Positions 8,554 to 16,315 of a stretch of 64,000 bases of DNA are shown one piece after another. The translations under genes and the position numbers were made by a program. Under the pieces are notes generated by a model. It made no database searches. It had not been told where the DNA came from and saw nothing but the letters and a program-made list of their open reading frames with translations. Within the stretch, counting starts at the first letter, position 1. Each line of letters opens with the position of its first letter. Origin of the DNA: Herbiconiux oxytropis. GTDB lineage: Bacteria; Actinomycetota; Actinomycetes; Actinomycetales; Microbacteriaceae. The DNA lies in contig NZ_JANLCK010000007.1 of assembly GCF_024979315.1 (NCBI RefSeq), forward strand, positions 62,001 to 126,000, read 5' to 3'.

Positions 8554-8850
8554 CTAGAGGATGGCGCCGGAGGAGACCGCGACCACGATGAGCGCGCTCG
8601 CGGCGATGGTGAGAGCGCAGACGAGGCCCACCTTGACGGCGAGGCTCGAGCCGATCTTCTCGGTCGTGCTGTAGAGCTCCGGGCGGTAGAACCGGCCCTT
8701 CGGGTGCTGGCGGCCCGTCTGCGGCTCCGCGAAGCGGCCGGTGGGGATCGCGTCGACATCGATCAGGAAAGCGTCGCCAGCGGCCGTCTGTGGGCGCGAT
8801 GACGGGGAGGGCTTCCTGCCCGCATCGTCGAGGGGTGTCTCGTCTTGCAC
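8554..8850 (-). CDS. small tail-anchored membrane protein (98 aa)
   Basis: The first 65 residues are polar and proline-rich. A single hydrophobic span at the C-terminus (VKVGLVCALTIAASALIVVAVSSG) then ends the protein, so it is probably tail anchored or a type II membrane protein. The GTG start lies 6 nt downstream of TACGCT (8862-8857), another leaderless arrangement. I do not recognise a family. It converges on the phosphatase gene with 37 nt between stops. Confidence 0.7.
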   Translation of the reverse strand: MQDETPLDDAGRKPSPSSRPQTAAGDAFLIDVDAIPTGRFAEPQTGRQHPKGRFYRPELYSTTEKIGSSLAVKVGLVCALTIAASALIVVAVSSGAIL

Positions 8851-8856
8851 ACGCTC

Positions 8857-8862
8857 AGCGTA
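8857..8862 (-). promoter_or_regulatory. leaderless -10 box of the 98-aa membrane protein gene
   Basis: TACGCT on the minus strand, 6 nt before the GTG at 8850. Confidence 0.5.
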
Positions 8863-8883
8863 CCCCGAACGGGGGAACGCGAA

Positions 8884-8915
8884 AGGGCGGGTGCGACCGG
8901 AGTCGCACCCGCCCT
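8884..8915 (-). terminator. hairpin terminator after the S1 protease gene
   Basis: A perfect 14-bp stem (arms 8884-8897 and 8902-8915) closes a 4-nt loop. It lies 20 nt beyond the protease stop on the minus strand and is followed there by TTTCG. Confidence 0.7.
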
Positions 8916-8934
8916 CAGGCGTTCACCGCTGGAT

Positions 8935-10941
8935 TCAGCTGCGGCGGTCTGCAGTGGCCGTCTGGTTGCGACGGACCATCAGCAGCACACCACCGGCGGC
9001 GAGCAGGAGCGCGAGCGCGCCTCCGCCGACGAGCGGCATGGCCGGGTTACCGGTGTTGGCGAGGCCCGGGCCGTTGCCGGTCGGGACCGATCCGCCGGCA
9101 CCGGCGACGGCGATGTTCACGGTCGCGACCGTTCCACCGACACCGTTGATGACCTGAGCGGCGCTGATCTCGTACTTGCCCTCGGCGAGAGCAGCGGCGA
9201 AGGGGATCGCCCAGGTGCCGTTCTCGGCGACGACCGCGGAGCCCGCGGAGTTGCCGTTGACGTACGCGACCACCGTGGCGCCGGCGATGCCGGTACCGGT
9301 GAGCTGAGTCGGAGCTGCGCCCGACTCGTAGGTGGTTCCGCTGACCGGCGAGGTGATGATCGGAGCGACCGGGACCACCTGGAAGGTGGACGCGGCTGCC
9401 GGCGAAGCCGGCTGGCCCTCGACGACCTGGGTGGCCGAGACGGAGTAGCTGCCGTAGGTCAGGCCGCCGGTCTCGATGCTCCAGAGACCGGAGTCGGCGA
9501 CGACCGCCTCGCCCGTGACGTCACCCGTGAGGGTGACCGTGGCGCCGGGGTAGCCGGTGCCCGAGATCACGGGGATGTCGGTCTCGACGATCTGGCCGTC
9601 GAAGGGCGACGTGATGGCGGGAGCGCCGAGCACGACCTGGACCGCGAACGACGTGGTCTCGGAGGTGTCGAAGCCGCGGGTGGCCGTCAGCGAGTAGTTG
9701 ACCTCGCCGAGACGGTTGGCAGCAGGGAAGCTCCAGTTGCCGTTGCCGTCGATGGCCACCTCGAACGAGTCGCCGGCGTTGCCGAAGGACTGGCTGACCT
9801 CGAGGGTCGCACCGGCGGGGCCGGTGCCGGAGATGGTCGAGCCCGAGTAGACCTGTCCGCCGTCGGCGACCGAGGTCACCACGGGGGCGTCGAGGTACAG
9901 AGCGACGGAGTAGCCGCCGGCGAGCGCGAGGCCTGCCTGCAGGTCGGCGCCGATGGTGATCTCGCGACCGAGGTCATCGGTTCCACCGCCGGAGAGCACG
10001 CCCACGGCGGTGTTGCCCTGGATCATGGCTCCGCCGGAATCGCCCTGTGCGGAGAGCAGCTCGGCCGAGAAGCCGTAGACGATACGGCCGCCGACGTTCG
10101 CGTAGCCGTTGGTCTCGAGCACGGTGCCCTCGGTGAAGCCGGTGGTGCGGCCGCTCTTGGCGACGGTGGCGCCGACGGTCGCGGAACCGACCGAGCGGAC
10201 CGGCACGGTGGAGGTGGAGAGGTCTTCGCTGGCCGCGGTGGTCCAGTCGGTGACCTCGGGGAGCGTGGTGAGCTCCTCGTTGGTGACGTCGATCACCGAG
10301 ATGTCGACGCTCGTGGGGTCGCCGGCGGTGCCGTTGCTGTTGCCGGGGCCGCCCCACTGCGAGAAGGCGAGCTCGCCGAGCGGGCGCGTGAGCTCGATGT
10401 CGGAGTTGTCCGTAGCTCCTCCACCGGCCGGGTCACCGGTCGGGAGGGTGAGCGCGGAGTCGACTCGGGTGTTGTCGTCGGTGCAGTGACCGGCCGAGAT
10501 GACCGCGGGGGCACCCTCGGCGGACCAGCCGGAGAAACCGACCGAGCAGAGTCCGACCGTGTTGCCGGCCGGGTTGGTGACGGCCGCGTAGCCGGCGCCG
10601 CCGACGACGTCGGTCTCGGCGTAGGCCTCGAAGCCGCCCTCGATGGTGCGGATCTCGACGTTGGAGGAGTTCCGGAGAGCCTCGACGGTGGCGTCCTCGG
10701 CCTGGCCATCCTTGGTGGCGATGTAGGCCACGACCTTGCCGTCACCGGCAGGCATGATGGCTGCGACCTGATCCGACTCGGCGAGCTTCTCCTGCGCGAA
10801 CGCGGAGAAATCACCGATGGGAGCAGTGCGATCGTCGTCGGGGGCTGCGAAGGCAGCCGTTCCGAATGCGCCGGTCATACCGGCGACCGTGACCGTTCCG
10901 ACGGCGAGATATGCCAGTCGTTTCTTCCATGAGTTCGTCAT
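8935..10941 (-). CDS. secreted S1 (chymotrypsin-like) protease with Ig-like repeats and an LAxTG sorting tail
   Basis: This 668-aa exported protein has a signal peptide in residues 1-33 (KKRLAYLAVGTVTVAGMTGAF). A pro-region-like segment is followed by a serine protease domain. Its probable triad is His152 (ISAGHC), Asp181 (SDIELTRP) and Ser302 (AQGDSGGAM), as in streptogrisin and alpha-lytic proteases. Three Ig-like repeats of about 90 residues follow, each with a GTG-GATV-type strand. The C-terminus has LANTG, a hydrophobic span and a basic tail (MVRRNQ), so it should be anchored to the cell wall by a class E-type sortase. It diverges from the lipoprotein at 11105. Confidence 0.9.
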   Translation of the reverse strand: MTNSWKKRLAYLAVGTVTVAGMTGAFGTAAFAAPDDDRTAPIGDFSAFAQEKLAESDQVAAIMPAGDGKVVAYIATKDGQAEDATVEALRNSSNVEIRTIEGGFEAYAETDVVGGAGYAAVTNPAGNTVGLCSVGFSGWSAEGAPAVISAGHCTDDNTRVDSALTLPTGDPAGGGATDNSDIELTRPLGELAFSQWGGPGNSNGTAGDPTSVDISVIDVTNEELTTLPEVTDWTTAASEDLSTSTVPVRSVGSATVGATVAKSGRTTGFTEGTVLETNGYANVGGRIVYGFSAELLSAQGDSGGAMIQGNTAVGVLSGGGTDDLGREITIGADLQAGLALAGGYSVALYLDAPVVTSVADGGQVYSGSTISGTGPAGATLEVSQSFGNAGDSFEVAIDGNGNWSFPAANRLGEVNYSLTATRGFDTSETTSFAVQVVLGAPAITSPFDGQIVETDIPVISGTGYPGATVTLTGDVTGEAVVADSGLWSIETGGLTYGSYSVSATQVVEGQPASPAAASTFQVVPVAPIITSPVSGTTYESGAAPTQLTGTGIAGATVVAYVNGNSAGSAVVAENGTWAIPFAAALAEGKYEISAAQVINGVGGTVATVNIAVAGAGGSVPTGNGPGLANTGNPAMPLVGGGALALLLAAGGVLLMVRRNQTATADRRS

Positions 10942-11104
10942 AGACCCCTAGTTCCTTTGCGTGTGCCAGGGGCGTGCTTTGGCGTCTCCTACTTCGGAAC
11001 CCAGTTCCCCCGACCGGGTTACACCTTATACAACATTCGTCGGCGAGCGCCATGGGTACTACTCCCCATGGTGCTGTGAGTCGCGTTTGACCACCATATG
11101 CAGG

Positions 11105-11782
11105 GTGAAACCACACAAGCTCAGCGCCCTCGTCGCGCTCCCCGCCATCACCCTTCTCGCTCTCGCCGGTTGCGCGTTCCCGCAGCCCGCCGCTCCCGAG
11201 CCCGCTGCGGAGACCAGCAAGCCCTCGGCGACATCGACCCCCACCGAGGAGGCCGAGGAACCCGCCGACGCCTCCGCGGCCAGCGGCGAGGTCGCGGCCC
11301 CCGGCACGACGGCCGGCCCCGGTGAGCCCCTCGTGACCGAGTTCACCGGCACCGACGGCCAGAAGGCCCTCATCGCCTCCTCGCTCGTGGACGTCGTGCC
11401 CGCCACGACCGAGCAGGTCGCGTTCCTCAACGAGCAGTTCGACAAGGGCGAGCTCGACGGGTTCGAGATCTCCTTCATCCACCTCGAGCAGTCGAAGGTC
11501 TCGGGCGACCCGATCGAGTTCAATGCCGACTACACCTCGTTCAAGCCCGTCGACGCCGAGGGCCAGCGCGTGCAGGACGTGACCGTGATCGGCTGGGACG
11601 AGTGCGGCACCGAGTCGTTCACGCCCGAGTTCGACTCCGGCGAGACCCTCATGCAGTGCTACATCGCGGCCGCTCCCGCCGGCGGCGGAGCTCCGGCCGG
11701 CCTGATGTACGACGGCGGCTTCAGCGAGGACAACCCGTTCGACTACTACGACGGCAAGCCGCTGCTGTTCCTGGCCGAGTAG
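11105..11782 (+). CDS. lipoprotein of unknown function
   Basis: This 225-aa protein has a short basic start (VKPHKLSALVALPAITLLALAGC) with a lipobox LALAGC, so it should be lipid-anchored outside the membrane. A low-complexity Pro/Ala/Glu/Thr linker of about 50 residues precedes a folded domain with two cysteines (WDECGTES and LMQCYIAAA) that could form a disulfide. The GTG at 11105 is the only start giving a proper signal peptide, although no strong ribosome site is visible. Function is not known. Upstream it shares a 163-nt divergent region with the S1 protease gene. Confidence 0.78.
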   Translation: MKPHKLSALVALPAITLLALAGCAFPQPAAPEPAAETSKPSATSTPTEEAEEPADASAASGEVAAPGTTAGPGEPLVTEFTGTDGQKALIASSLVDVVPATTEQVAFLNEQFDKGELDGFEISFIHLEQSKVSGDPIEFNADYTSFKPVDAEGQRVQDVTVIGWDECGTESFTPEFDSGETLMQCYIAAAPAGGGAPAGLMYDGGFSEDNPFDYYDGKPLLFLAE

Positions 11783-11794
11783 CAGGACGTCGCC

Positions 11795-11820
11795 AGGGGC
11801 GGAACGCGAGGACCGCCCCT
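11795..11820 (+). terminator. hairpin after the lipoprotein gene
   Basis: AGGGGCGG (11795-11802) pairs with CCGCCCCT (11813-11820), 13 nt past the stop. There is no T-run, so termination is inferred from position only. Confidence 0.5.
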
Positions 11821-11889
11821 CCACGGGTGGCACCCGGTATGGGAGTACGAGTCCCATCCGATTCTCGATACTGTCGAGCCGGGAGCGCC

Positions 11890-12219
11890 ATGAACCACGA
11901 ACGACACTCGACGGATCCCGCCCGCTGGCTGCAGGCGATGAACCTCTCCGACCAGATCTTCATCACCGGGACCGTGATGGTGCTCGAGCAGATCCGGGTG
12001 CGTCGCACGCCGCTCGGAGATCTGCCGCTCGTCTACGACGAGTCGCGCATCCGTGACGCCGCCACACCCGCCATCGCGGTGCGGGTGGCGAAGGAGATCT
12101 CGGCGGCGTTCGAGGGGCAGGCCGCGTACGCGGCGCCCGACGGCGTCGACGAGCATTGGCGGGTCGCTAACATGACGCGCGAGGTCGCAGCCCGCATCGA
12201 GGGTGTCTTCGGGCGCTGA
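11890..12219 (+). CDS. hypothetical protein (109 aa)
   Basis: The ATG at 11890 follows a CGGGAGCG ribosome site. The protein starts MNHERHSTDPARWLQAM and is soluble, with a central strand-rich part (FITGTVMVLEQIRVRRTPLGDLPLVYDESR) and a helical end. No known motif is recognised. It looks like a conserved small protein of the lineage. Its stop is 41 nt from the convergent gene at 12260. Confidence 0.65.
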   Translation: MNHERHSTDPARWLQAMNLSDQIFITGTVMVLEQIRVRRTPLGDLPLVYDESRIRDAATPAIAVRVAKEISAAFEGQAAYAAPDGVDEHWRVANMTREVAARIEGVFGR

Positions 12220-12259
12220 GCCGGCACGGGACCGGCGCCGAGCTGCCGGCCGGATCTGG

Positions 12260-12568
12260 TCAGGCGCTGCCGGCGGGCACAGGCTCCTCGAGGAGCTGGA
12301 TGTCGCCGCGGTGCCCGGTGGCGGTGAGCACGGCGATCCAGTCCGGGTTCAGCGAGATGGCCTGCGCGGAGTCGTACCGGAACCTCAGCGCGACCCCTTC
12401 GTGCAGCCACACGCTCTCCCGGCCGCTGCCGGCCTGCTTGCCCACCGACCAGGTGAACGAACAGGCTTCGCCTCTCCGCAGCTTCGACAGCACGGCGATC
12501 TGCAGGTGCGCGAGCGCCCGGTCATCGATCTCGATCTCGTACTCGCCGCCGTAGAAGAGTGAACCCAC
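12260..12568 (-). CDS. small MGxLxYG-family protein (DUF7882-like), copy 1
   Basis: This 102-aa protein reads MGSLFYGGEYEIEIDDRALAH at its start. It is clearly homologous to the protein at 42373 (MGFLYYGNDSYAIEVDDRPLAH), with matching SGRES/GSGRETLW and FRF segments. The family is widespread in Microbacteriaceae and is sometimes labelled ATP-dependent DNA ligase in databases; no ligase motif is visible. The GTG start lies just after GATAATGAAGG, which is both promoter-like and purine-rich. Both family copies in this window lie close to a gene of the 13944/41882 pair. Confidence 0.75.
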   Translation of the reverse strand: MGSLFYGGEYEIEIDDRALAHLQIAVLSKLRRGEACSFTWSVGKQAGSGRESVWLHEGVALRFRYDSAQAISLNPDWIAVLTATGHRGDIQLLEEPVPAGSA

Positions 12569-12627
12569 CCTTCATTATCGCGCAGGACGTGCAGTAACAC
12601 TGGTCACGGGGCGGCCCAGATGGTTGA

Positions 12628-12903
12628 ATGTCGCACATCGACGAGGACGCGACGGTCGAACCACCAGAACTGACCGCTCTGGCGACGCTTCCCAAGAGCA
12701 TCGGAAGCGCGATCAGCTATGCCCATCGGGGCACGGTCTACTGGCTCTCCCCGGTCGCGAGCGACCGCTGGGTGGTGGGCAAGGGCGGTTCGAACGAGAC
12801 GGTGGCGTTCCTCGCCAAGCAGCATCCCGCACGATTCACCCTCGAGGGGCCAGGGGTGCTCGCTGCCGGCGAGAGCTGGTTGCTCCTGCTCGCCAGGCTC
12901 TGA
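12628..12903 (+). CDS. hypothetical protein (91 aa)
   Basis: It starts MSHIDEDATVEPPELTALATLPKSIGSAISYAHRG. The central strand pattern (TVYWLSPVASDRWVVGKGGSNETVAFL) suggests a small beta-rich domain. There is no signal peptide or transmembrane span. The ATG has no strong ribosome site, and neighbouring evidence for expression is weak. The next gene starts 25 nt after its stop but appears to have its own promoter. Confidence 0.55.
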   Translation: MSHIDEDATVEPPELTALATLPKSIGSAISYAHRGTVYWLSPVASDRWVVGKGGSNETVAFLAKQHPARFTLEGPGVLAAGESWLLLLARL

Positions 12904-12915
12904 ACTCTCCACGGT

Positions 12916-12921
12916 TAGACT
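12916..12921 (+). promoter_or_regulatory. leaderless -10 box of the acyltransferase gene
   Basis: TAGACT, 6 nt before the GTG at 12928. Confidence 0.5.
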
Positions 12922-12927
12922 CGGCGG

Positions 12928-13860
12928 GTGCTCGGGTCGCCCAGGATGACGTGGATGGACGTGCTCCGCGGCGCGGCCATCCTGCTCGTCATCCTCGGCC
13001 ACTCCACCGATCTCGTGATGCTCGTGGGGCGCGAGGCGCCCGGCCTCCTGCACGACGTCAACACCGCCGCAGCGCCCTATCGCATTCCGCTGCTGATGTT
13101 CCTCTCGGGCATGCTCGTTCCGAACTCGCTCGCCAAGGGCGTGGGGCCGTACCTCACGGGCAAGGTGCGCGGCATCGTGTGGCCGTACGTCGTGTGGACT
13201 CTGCTCATCCTGCTCGCCACCGGGGCGTTCACGGCCGAGGCCGCGCTCGGCATGCTGTGGCTGCCGCCCACGCTGCTGTGGTATCTGCAGGTGCTCTTCG
13301 TCGGCTACGTCGTCGCCCTCGTGACCCGGGTGATCAACCCGCTGTGGCCGGCGGCCGCGGCGCTGGTCGGGTCGGCGCTCGTGCCGTTCGACGAGTACCG
13401 GCTCGGGCGCATGCTCTTCCTCATCGCCGCCTTCCTCTGCGGCACCTGGGCCTGGCAGCATCGCGAGCGGTGGCTCGGCGTCGTGCGGCGCTGGTGGGTG
13501 ATGGCACTGCTCGCGGTGCCGACGGCCGTGGGCGCGTGGTTCGCGATCGTCTTCGGCGGCACGCAGTACAACCCCATCGCCTTCCCGCTCGTGGTGTGCG
13601 GCCTGGCCCTCGCGCTCGGCCTCGCGCAGCGGGTTCCGGATGCGCGGATCCTCCGCTACATCGGGCGCAACTCGATCGTCTTCTACGTGACCCACTGGAT
13701 CGTGGTGTTCTGGAGCATCCGGCTGCTCGATGCCGCGGTGCCCGGTCTCCCGGCGCTCGCGCTCGTGCTGACCGCGCTCGTGGCGGCGGTGCTCGTGGGG
13801 CTCGGCGTGACCTGGCTGAGCCTGAAGGTGCGGCCCGTCGCACTGCTGTTCCGGATCTGA
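12928..13860 (+). CDS. acyltransferase-3 family membrane protein
   Basis: This 310-aa protein has about ten hydrophobic segments. It opens with the family signature DVLRGAAILLVILGHSTDL, where Arg and His are the conserved catalytic-region residues. The later YIGRNSIVFYVTHWIVVFW segment is also typical of the family. Such enzymes O-acylate surface polysaccharides, peptidoglycan or lipids at the membrane. The acceptor cannot be told from the sequence. The GTG start is 6 nt after TAGACT, so the message is probably leaderless. It stands alone, away from the glycosyltransferase operon at 20088-23520. Confidence 0.85.
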   Translation: MLGSPRMTWMDVLRGAAILLVILGHSTDLVMLVGREAPGLLHDVNTAAAPYRIPLLMFLSGMLVPNSLAKGVGPYLTGKVRGIVWPYVVWTLLILLATGAFTAEAALGMLWLPPTLLWYLQVLFVGYVVALVTRVINPLWPAAAALVGSALVPFDEYRLGRMLFLIAAFLCGTWAWQHRERWLGVVRRWWVMALLAVPTAVGAWFAIVFGGTQYNPIAFPLVVCGLALALGLAQRVPDARILRYIGRNSIVFYVTHWIVVFWSIRLLDAAVPGLPALALVLTALVAAVLVGLGVTWLSLKVRPVALLFRI

Positions 13861-13943
13861 TCCGCCGGAGTAGGCTCGTCCCTGTCGGCCCGGGCTCCGC
13901 CGGTGTCGATCCGTCCACGATCCGGCAGAGCGGGCGAGAGCAG

Positions 13944-14201
13944 ATGACAGCGGTGGTACGCGTGCACGGCGAGCGATTCGTCGTGGAGGAGCCCGCGGCG
14001 CTCGAGTCGCTCCGAGAAGCGATCCGCGACGCGGTGCGGGACGGCGGCGACATCGTGCGGATCGAGCATCGCGACGGCGTGACGGAGGTCCTGGTGGCGA
14101 CCGGGACGCCGGTGCGGATCGACGAGGGCCGCACCGCCTCGCCTCGCATGCCGATTCCCGAGGCGGGCTCGTTCGTGGACTACGACGGCTTCGACCTCTA
14201 G
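13944..14201 (+). CDS. small protein (85 aa), copy 1 of a paralogous pair
   Basis: It starts MTAVVRVHGERFVVEEPAALESLREAIRDAV. The strand-helix pattern, the DIVRIEHRDGVTEVLVATGTPVRI segment and the acidic YDGFDL end align with the 84-aa protein at 41882 (TFLLTINDHSYAVEDPAVAALEARILEAV ... VLITSATTVRIN ... LSFLELDL). The family function is unknown. The fold may be similar to small toxin-antitoxin or RNA-associated proteins, but nothing shows this. The ATG was picked by alignment with the paralogue. Confidence 0.65.
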   Translation: MTAVVRVHGERFVVEEPAALESLREAIRDAVRDGGDIVRIEHRDGVTEVLVATGTPVRIDEGRTASPRMPIPEAGSFVDYDGFDL

Positions 14202-14212
14202 CCCGGCGGAGG

Positions 14213-14452
14213 CTACGGGGTGGGGCAGTGCAGCTGGGTGCGCTCGCCCGTGCGGTCGATCTCGTGCGCGGCCATCGGAGCGCCGCAGAGCGGGCAGCGC
14301 GGATCGGCGGGCGGGACGTACGGCGCCTCGGCGCGGCCGATGCCCACCTGTGCCGGGCCGGCGTAGCGGTAGACGATGCGGTTGAGGTTGTTGATGAACC
14401 CGGGCTTGCCGCTGAACGGATTCATCGGGTCGATCCGCTTCTTTCGTGCCAT
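14213..14452 (-). CDS. small zinc-ribbon-like protein (79 aa)
   Basis: The sequence starts MARKKRIDPMNPFSGKPGFINNLNRI. It ends with DPRCPLCGAPMAAHEIDRTGERTQLHCPTP, where a CPLC knuckle, a His and a late Cys could bind one zinc. The very basic start suggests nucleic-acid contact, but this is only inference. It diverges from the OhrR-like regulator with 21 nt between start codons, and a perfect palindrome lies in that gap, so the regulator probably controls it. The ATG is at 14452. Confidence 0.7.
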   Translation of the reverse strand: MARKKRIDPMNPFSGKPGFINNLNRIVYRYAGPAQVGIGRAEAPYVPPADPRCPLCGAPMAAHEIDRTGERTQLHCPTP

Positions 14453-14457
14453 AACAG

Positions 14458-14469
14458 TTAGTATACTAA
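14458..14469. promoter_or_regulatory. palindromic operator over the OhrR-like promoter
   Basis: TTAGTATACTAA is a perfect 12-bp palindrome. It contains TATACT (14462-14467), which lies 6 nt before the ATG at 14474. OhrR-type sites are typically A+T-rich palindromes of this kind. Confidence 0.65.
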
Positions 14470-14473
14470 ACAT

Positions 14474-14944
14474 ATGAAGGACGATGTGGATCTGCTGGCG
14501 CTCGACCGGCAGCTGTGCTTCGCGCTCGCCGTGGCCTCGCGCTCGGTGATCGGGGCGTACAAGCCGATCCTCGAGCCCCTGGGGCTGACGCATCCGCAGT
14601 ACCTCGTGATGCTGGCGCTGTGGGAGAGGGCGCCGCGCTCGCTGTCGGATGTCGCGACCGTGCTGCGGCTCGAGCCCGCCACGCTCTCGCCGCTCGTGAA
14701 GCGGCTCGAGGCGGCAGGGCTCGTCTCGCGGGAGCGAGCCGCCGACGACGAGCGACGCCTCGACCTGCGGCTGACCGCGGCCGGGGAGAGACTGCGCTCA
14801 CGGGCCGAAGAGGTGCCGCCGCAAGTGGTCGCCGCTCTCGGGGTGGAGCTCGATGAGCTGCTGGAACTCCAGGCCAGGCTCACCGCCGTGATCGACCGTG
14901 TGGCACCGCTCCGTGCAGAGCGCACGGCGCCGTTCCGCCGGTAG
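14474..14944 (+). CDS. OhrR-like MarR-family peroxide-sensing regulator
   Basis: This 156-aa winged-helix protein has the features of OhrR: the reactive Cys15 in LDRQLCFALAVASR, the LTHPQYLVMLALWE helix, and LSPLVKRLEAAGLVSRERAADDERR in the DNA-binding domain. OhrR repressors sense organic hydroperoxides through that Cys and usually control ohr. No ohr gene is adjacent here; the divergent partner is a small zinc-ribbon-like protein instead. A second cysteine typical of two-Cys OhrR proteins is not seen, so it is probably the one-Cys type. The palindrome at 14458-14469 predicts autorepression. Confidence 0.85.
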   Translation: MKDDVDLLALDRQLCFALAVASRSVIGAYKPILEPLGLTHPQYLVMLALWERAPRSLSDVATVLRLEPATLSPLVKRLEAAGLVSRERAADDERRLDLRLTAAGERLRSRAEEVPPQVVAALGVELDELLELQARLTAVIDRVAPLRAERTAPFRR

Positions 14945-14996
14945 TTCCTCGCGGCCGTGTGGCGGGGTCGGCCGACTCCTGCGAGGCTTGACCTCG

Positions 14997-16286
14997 ATGA
15001 CCCCGTTCTCGGAAGTGCGAGACGCCCACTTCGAGGCGATCGCGGCACCCCGGCCTTCCGAGGCGCCCGGGGGCGTCGACACCGTGTTCCAGCCGATCGT
15101 GTCGCTCGAGACGCGTGAGGTGGTCGCCTACGAGGCGCTGACGAGGCCGCCGCGCGGGTCGGCCTTCTCCTCGGTGGTGCAGCTCTTCGAGCACGCCGCG
15201 GCGGCCGGGCGCACGGTCGAGCTCGATCAGGCCTGCTGGCGCTCCACCCTGCGCGCGATCGACCGGGTGGGGTCGGCTGCTCCGTTCGCCGTGCTCGTGA
15301 ACGTCGAGCCGGAGTCGTTCCAGGCCGGGATCGCGCTCGATGGCCCCACGGCTGAGGGCGGTGCGCCGCCGACCCCGATCGTGATCGAGCTCACAGAGCG
15401 GGCACTGCTCGAAGCGCCAGGCGAACTGCTCGCCATGATCGAACGTGTGCGCGAACAGGGACACGCCATCGCGGTCGACGACCTCGGGGCCGATCCGGCG
15501 TCGCTCGCGCTGCTGCCCCTCATCGATCCCGACATCGTGAAACTCGACCTCGGCATCCTGCAGAAGCAACCGGATGCGGGTGTGGCGCGCATCATGAGCG
15601 CCCTGAACACGCACCTGGCACGGCGCCGCATCCCGGTGATCGCGGAGGGCATCGAGACGGAGCGCCAGCTGGTCATGGCCCGGGCGCTCGGAGCGACGCA
15701 CGGCCAGGGTTGGCTGTTCGGGCGGCCGGAACGGATGCCGGTGGCCGGTGGAGCACTCGCGGGGATCGCGGGCATGCCGGTGGGGGAAGGCCAGGCGGCG
15801 CCCGCGCGCAGCACGCAGACGCCGTTCGAGATCGTGTCCCAGGCGATCGGTTCGAAACCCTCCGACCGGCAGCTGCTCGTGCAGCTCAGCATCTTCCTCG
15901 AGGCGCGGGCGCGCGCGAGTGGCGACTCGGCCGTCGTGGTCTCGACCTTCCAGCACGCCTCCACCATCACACCCGCCACCTGGCGCCGCTATGAGGACCT
16001 CCAGCGGGAGTGCGCCCTCGTGGTGGCGCACGTGAACGGCCAGGTCGAGCTGCCGGAGGGCATCAGGCTCGCGCCCATCCCGGACGGCGACCCGCTGCTG
16101 GCCGAATGGGACATCGTGGTGGTGACCGCCGACTTCGCCGCCGTGCTCGCTGCGCGTGAGCTCGATGCCTCCCGGCACGGCGAAGGGGTGTACGAGTTCG
16201 CGCTCAGCCACGACCGCGGCCTCGCCGTGGCCGCCGCCAAGGTGCTTCTCGAACGATCTGGCAAGCCCCTCGGCGTCACTCTGTGA
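14997..16286 (+). CDS. EAL-DICT cyclic-di-GMP phosphodiesterase
   Basis: This 429-aa cytoplasmic protein has an EAL domain at about residues 28-255. It retains the expected catalytic residues: YEALTR, LVNVEPE, VIELTER, AVDDLGA, VKLDLG, AEGIET and GQGWLFG. It should therefore hydrolyse c-di-GMP to pGpG. A DICT domain follows at about 270-400 (TPFEIVSQAIGSKPSDRQLLVQLSIFLEARA). DICT is known as a sensory module joined to EAL, GGDEF or HTH domains in actinobacteria and cyanobacteria. The ATG is at 14997; the frame stays open upstream. The glgX gene starts 29 nt after its stop. Confidence 0.9.
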   Translation: MTPFSEVRDAHFEAIAAPRPSEAPGGVDTVFQPIVSLETREVVAYEALTRPPRGSAFSSVVQLFEHAAAAGRTVELDQACWRSTLRAIDRVGSAAPFAVLVNVEPESFQAGIALDGPTAEGGAPPTPIVIELTERALLEAPGELLAMIERVREQGHAIAVDDLGADPASLALLPLIDPDIVKLDLGILQKQPDAGVARIMSALNTHLARRRIPVIAEGIETERQLVMARALGATHGQGWLFGRPERMPVAGGALAGIAGMPVGEGQAAPARSTQTPFEIVSQAIGSKPSDRQLLVQLSIFLEARARASGDSAVVVSTFQHASTITPATWRRYEDLQRECALVVAHVNGQVELPEGIRLAPIPDGDPLLAEWDIVVVTADFAAVLAARELDASRHGEGVYEFALSHDRGLAVAAAKVLLERSGKPLGVTL

Positions 16287-16315
16287 TTATCGGGCGATCA
16301 TGCCTAGATGAGGGG

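Noticed and set aside
8845-10932. A 695-codon frame opposite the S1 protease gene
   Set aside because: The protease strand has a signal peptide, a catalytic triad and a sorting tail. The opposite frame encodes a repetitive Gly/Asp/Arg-rich chain with no motif.
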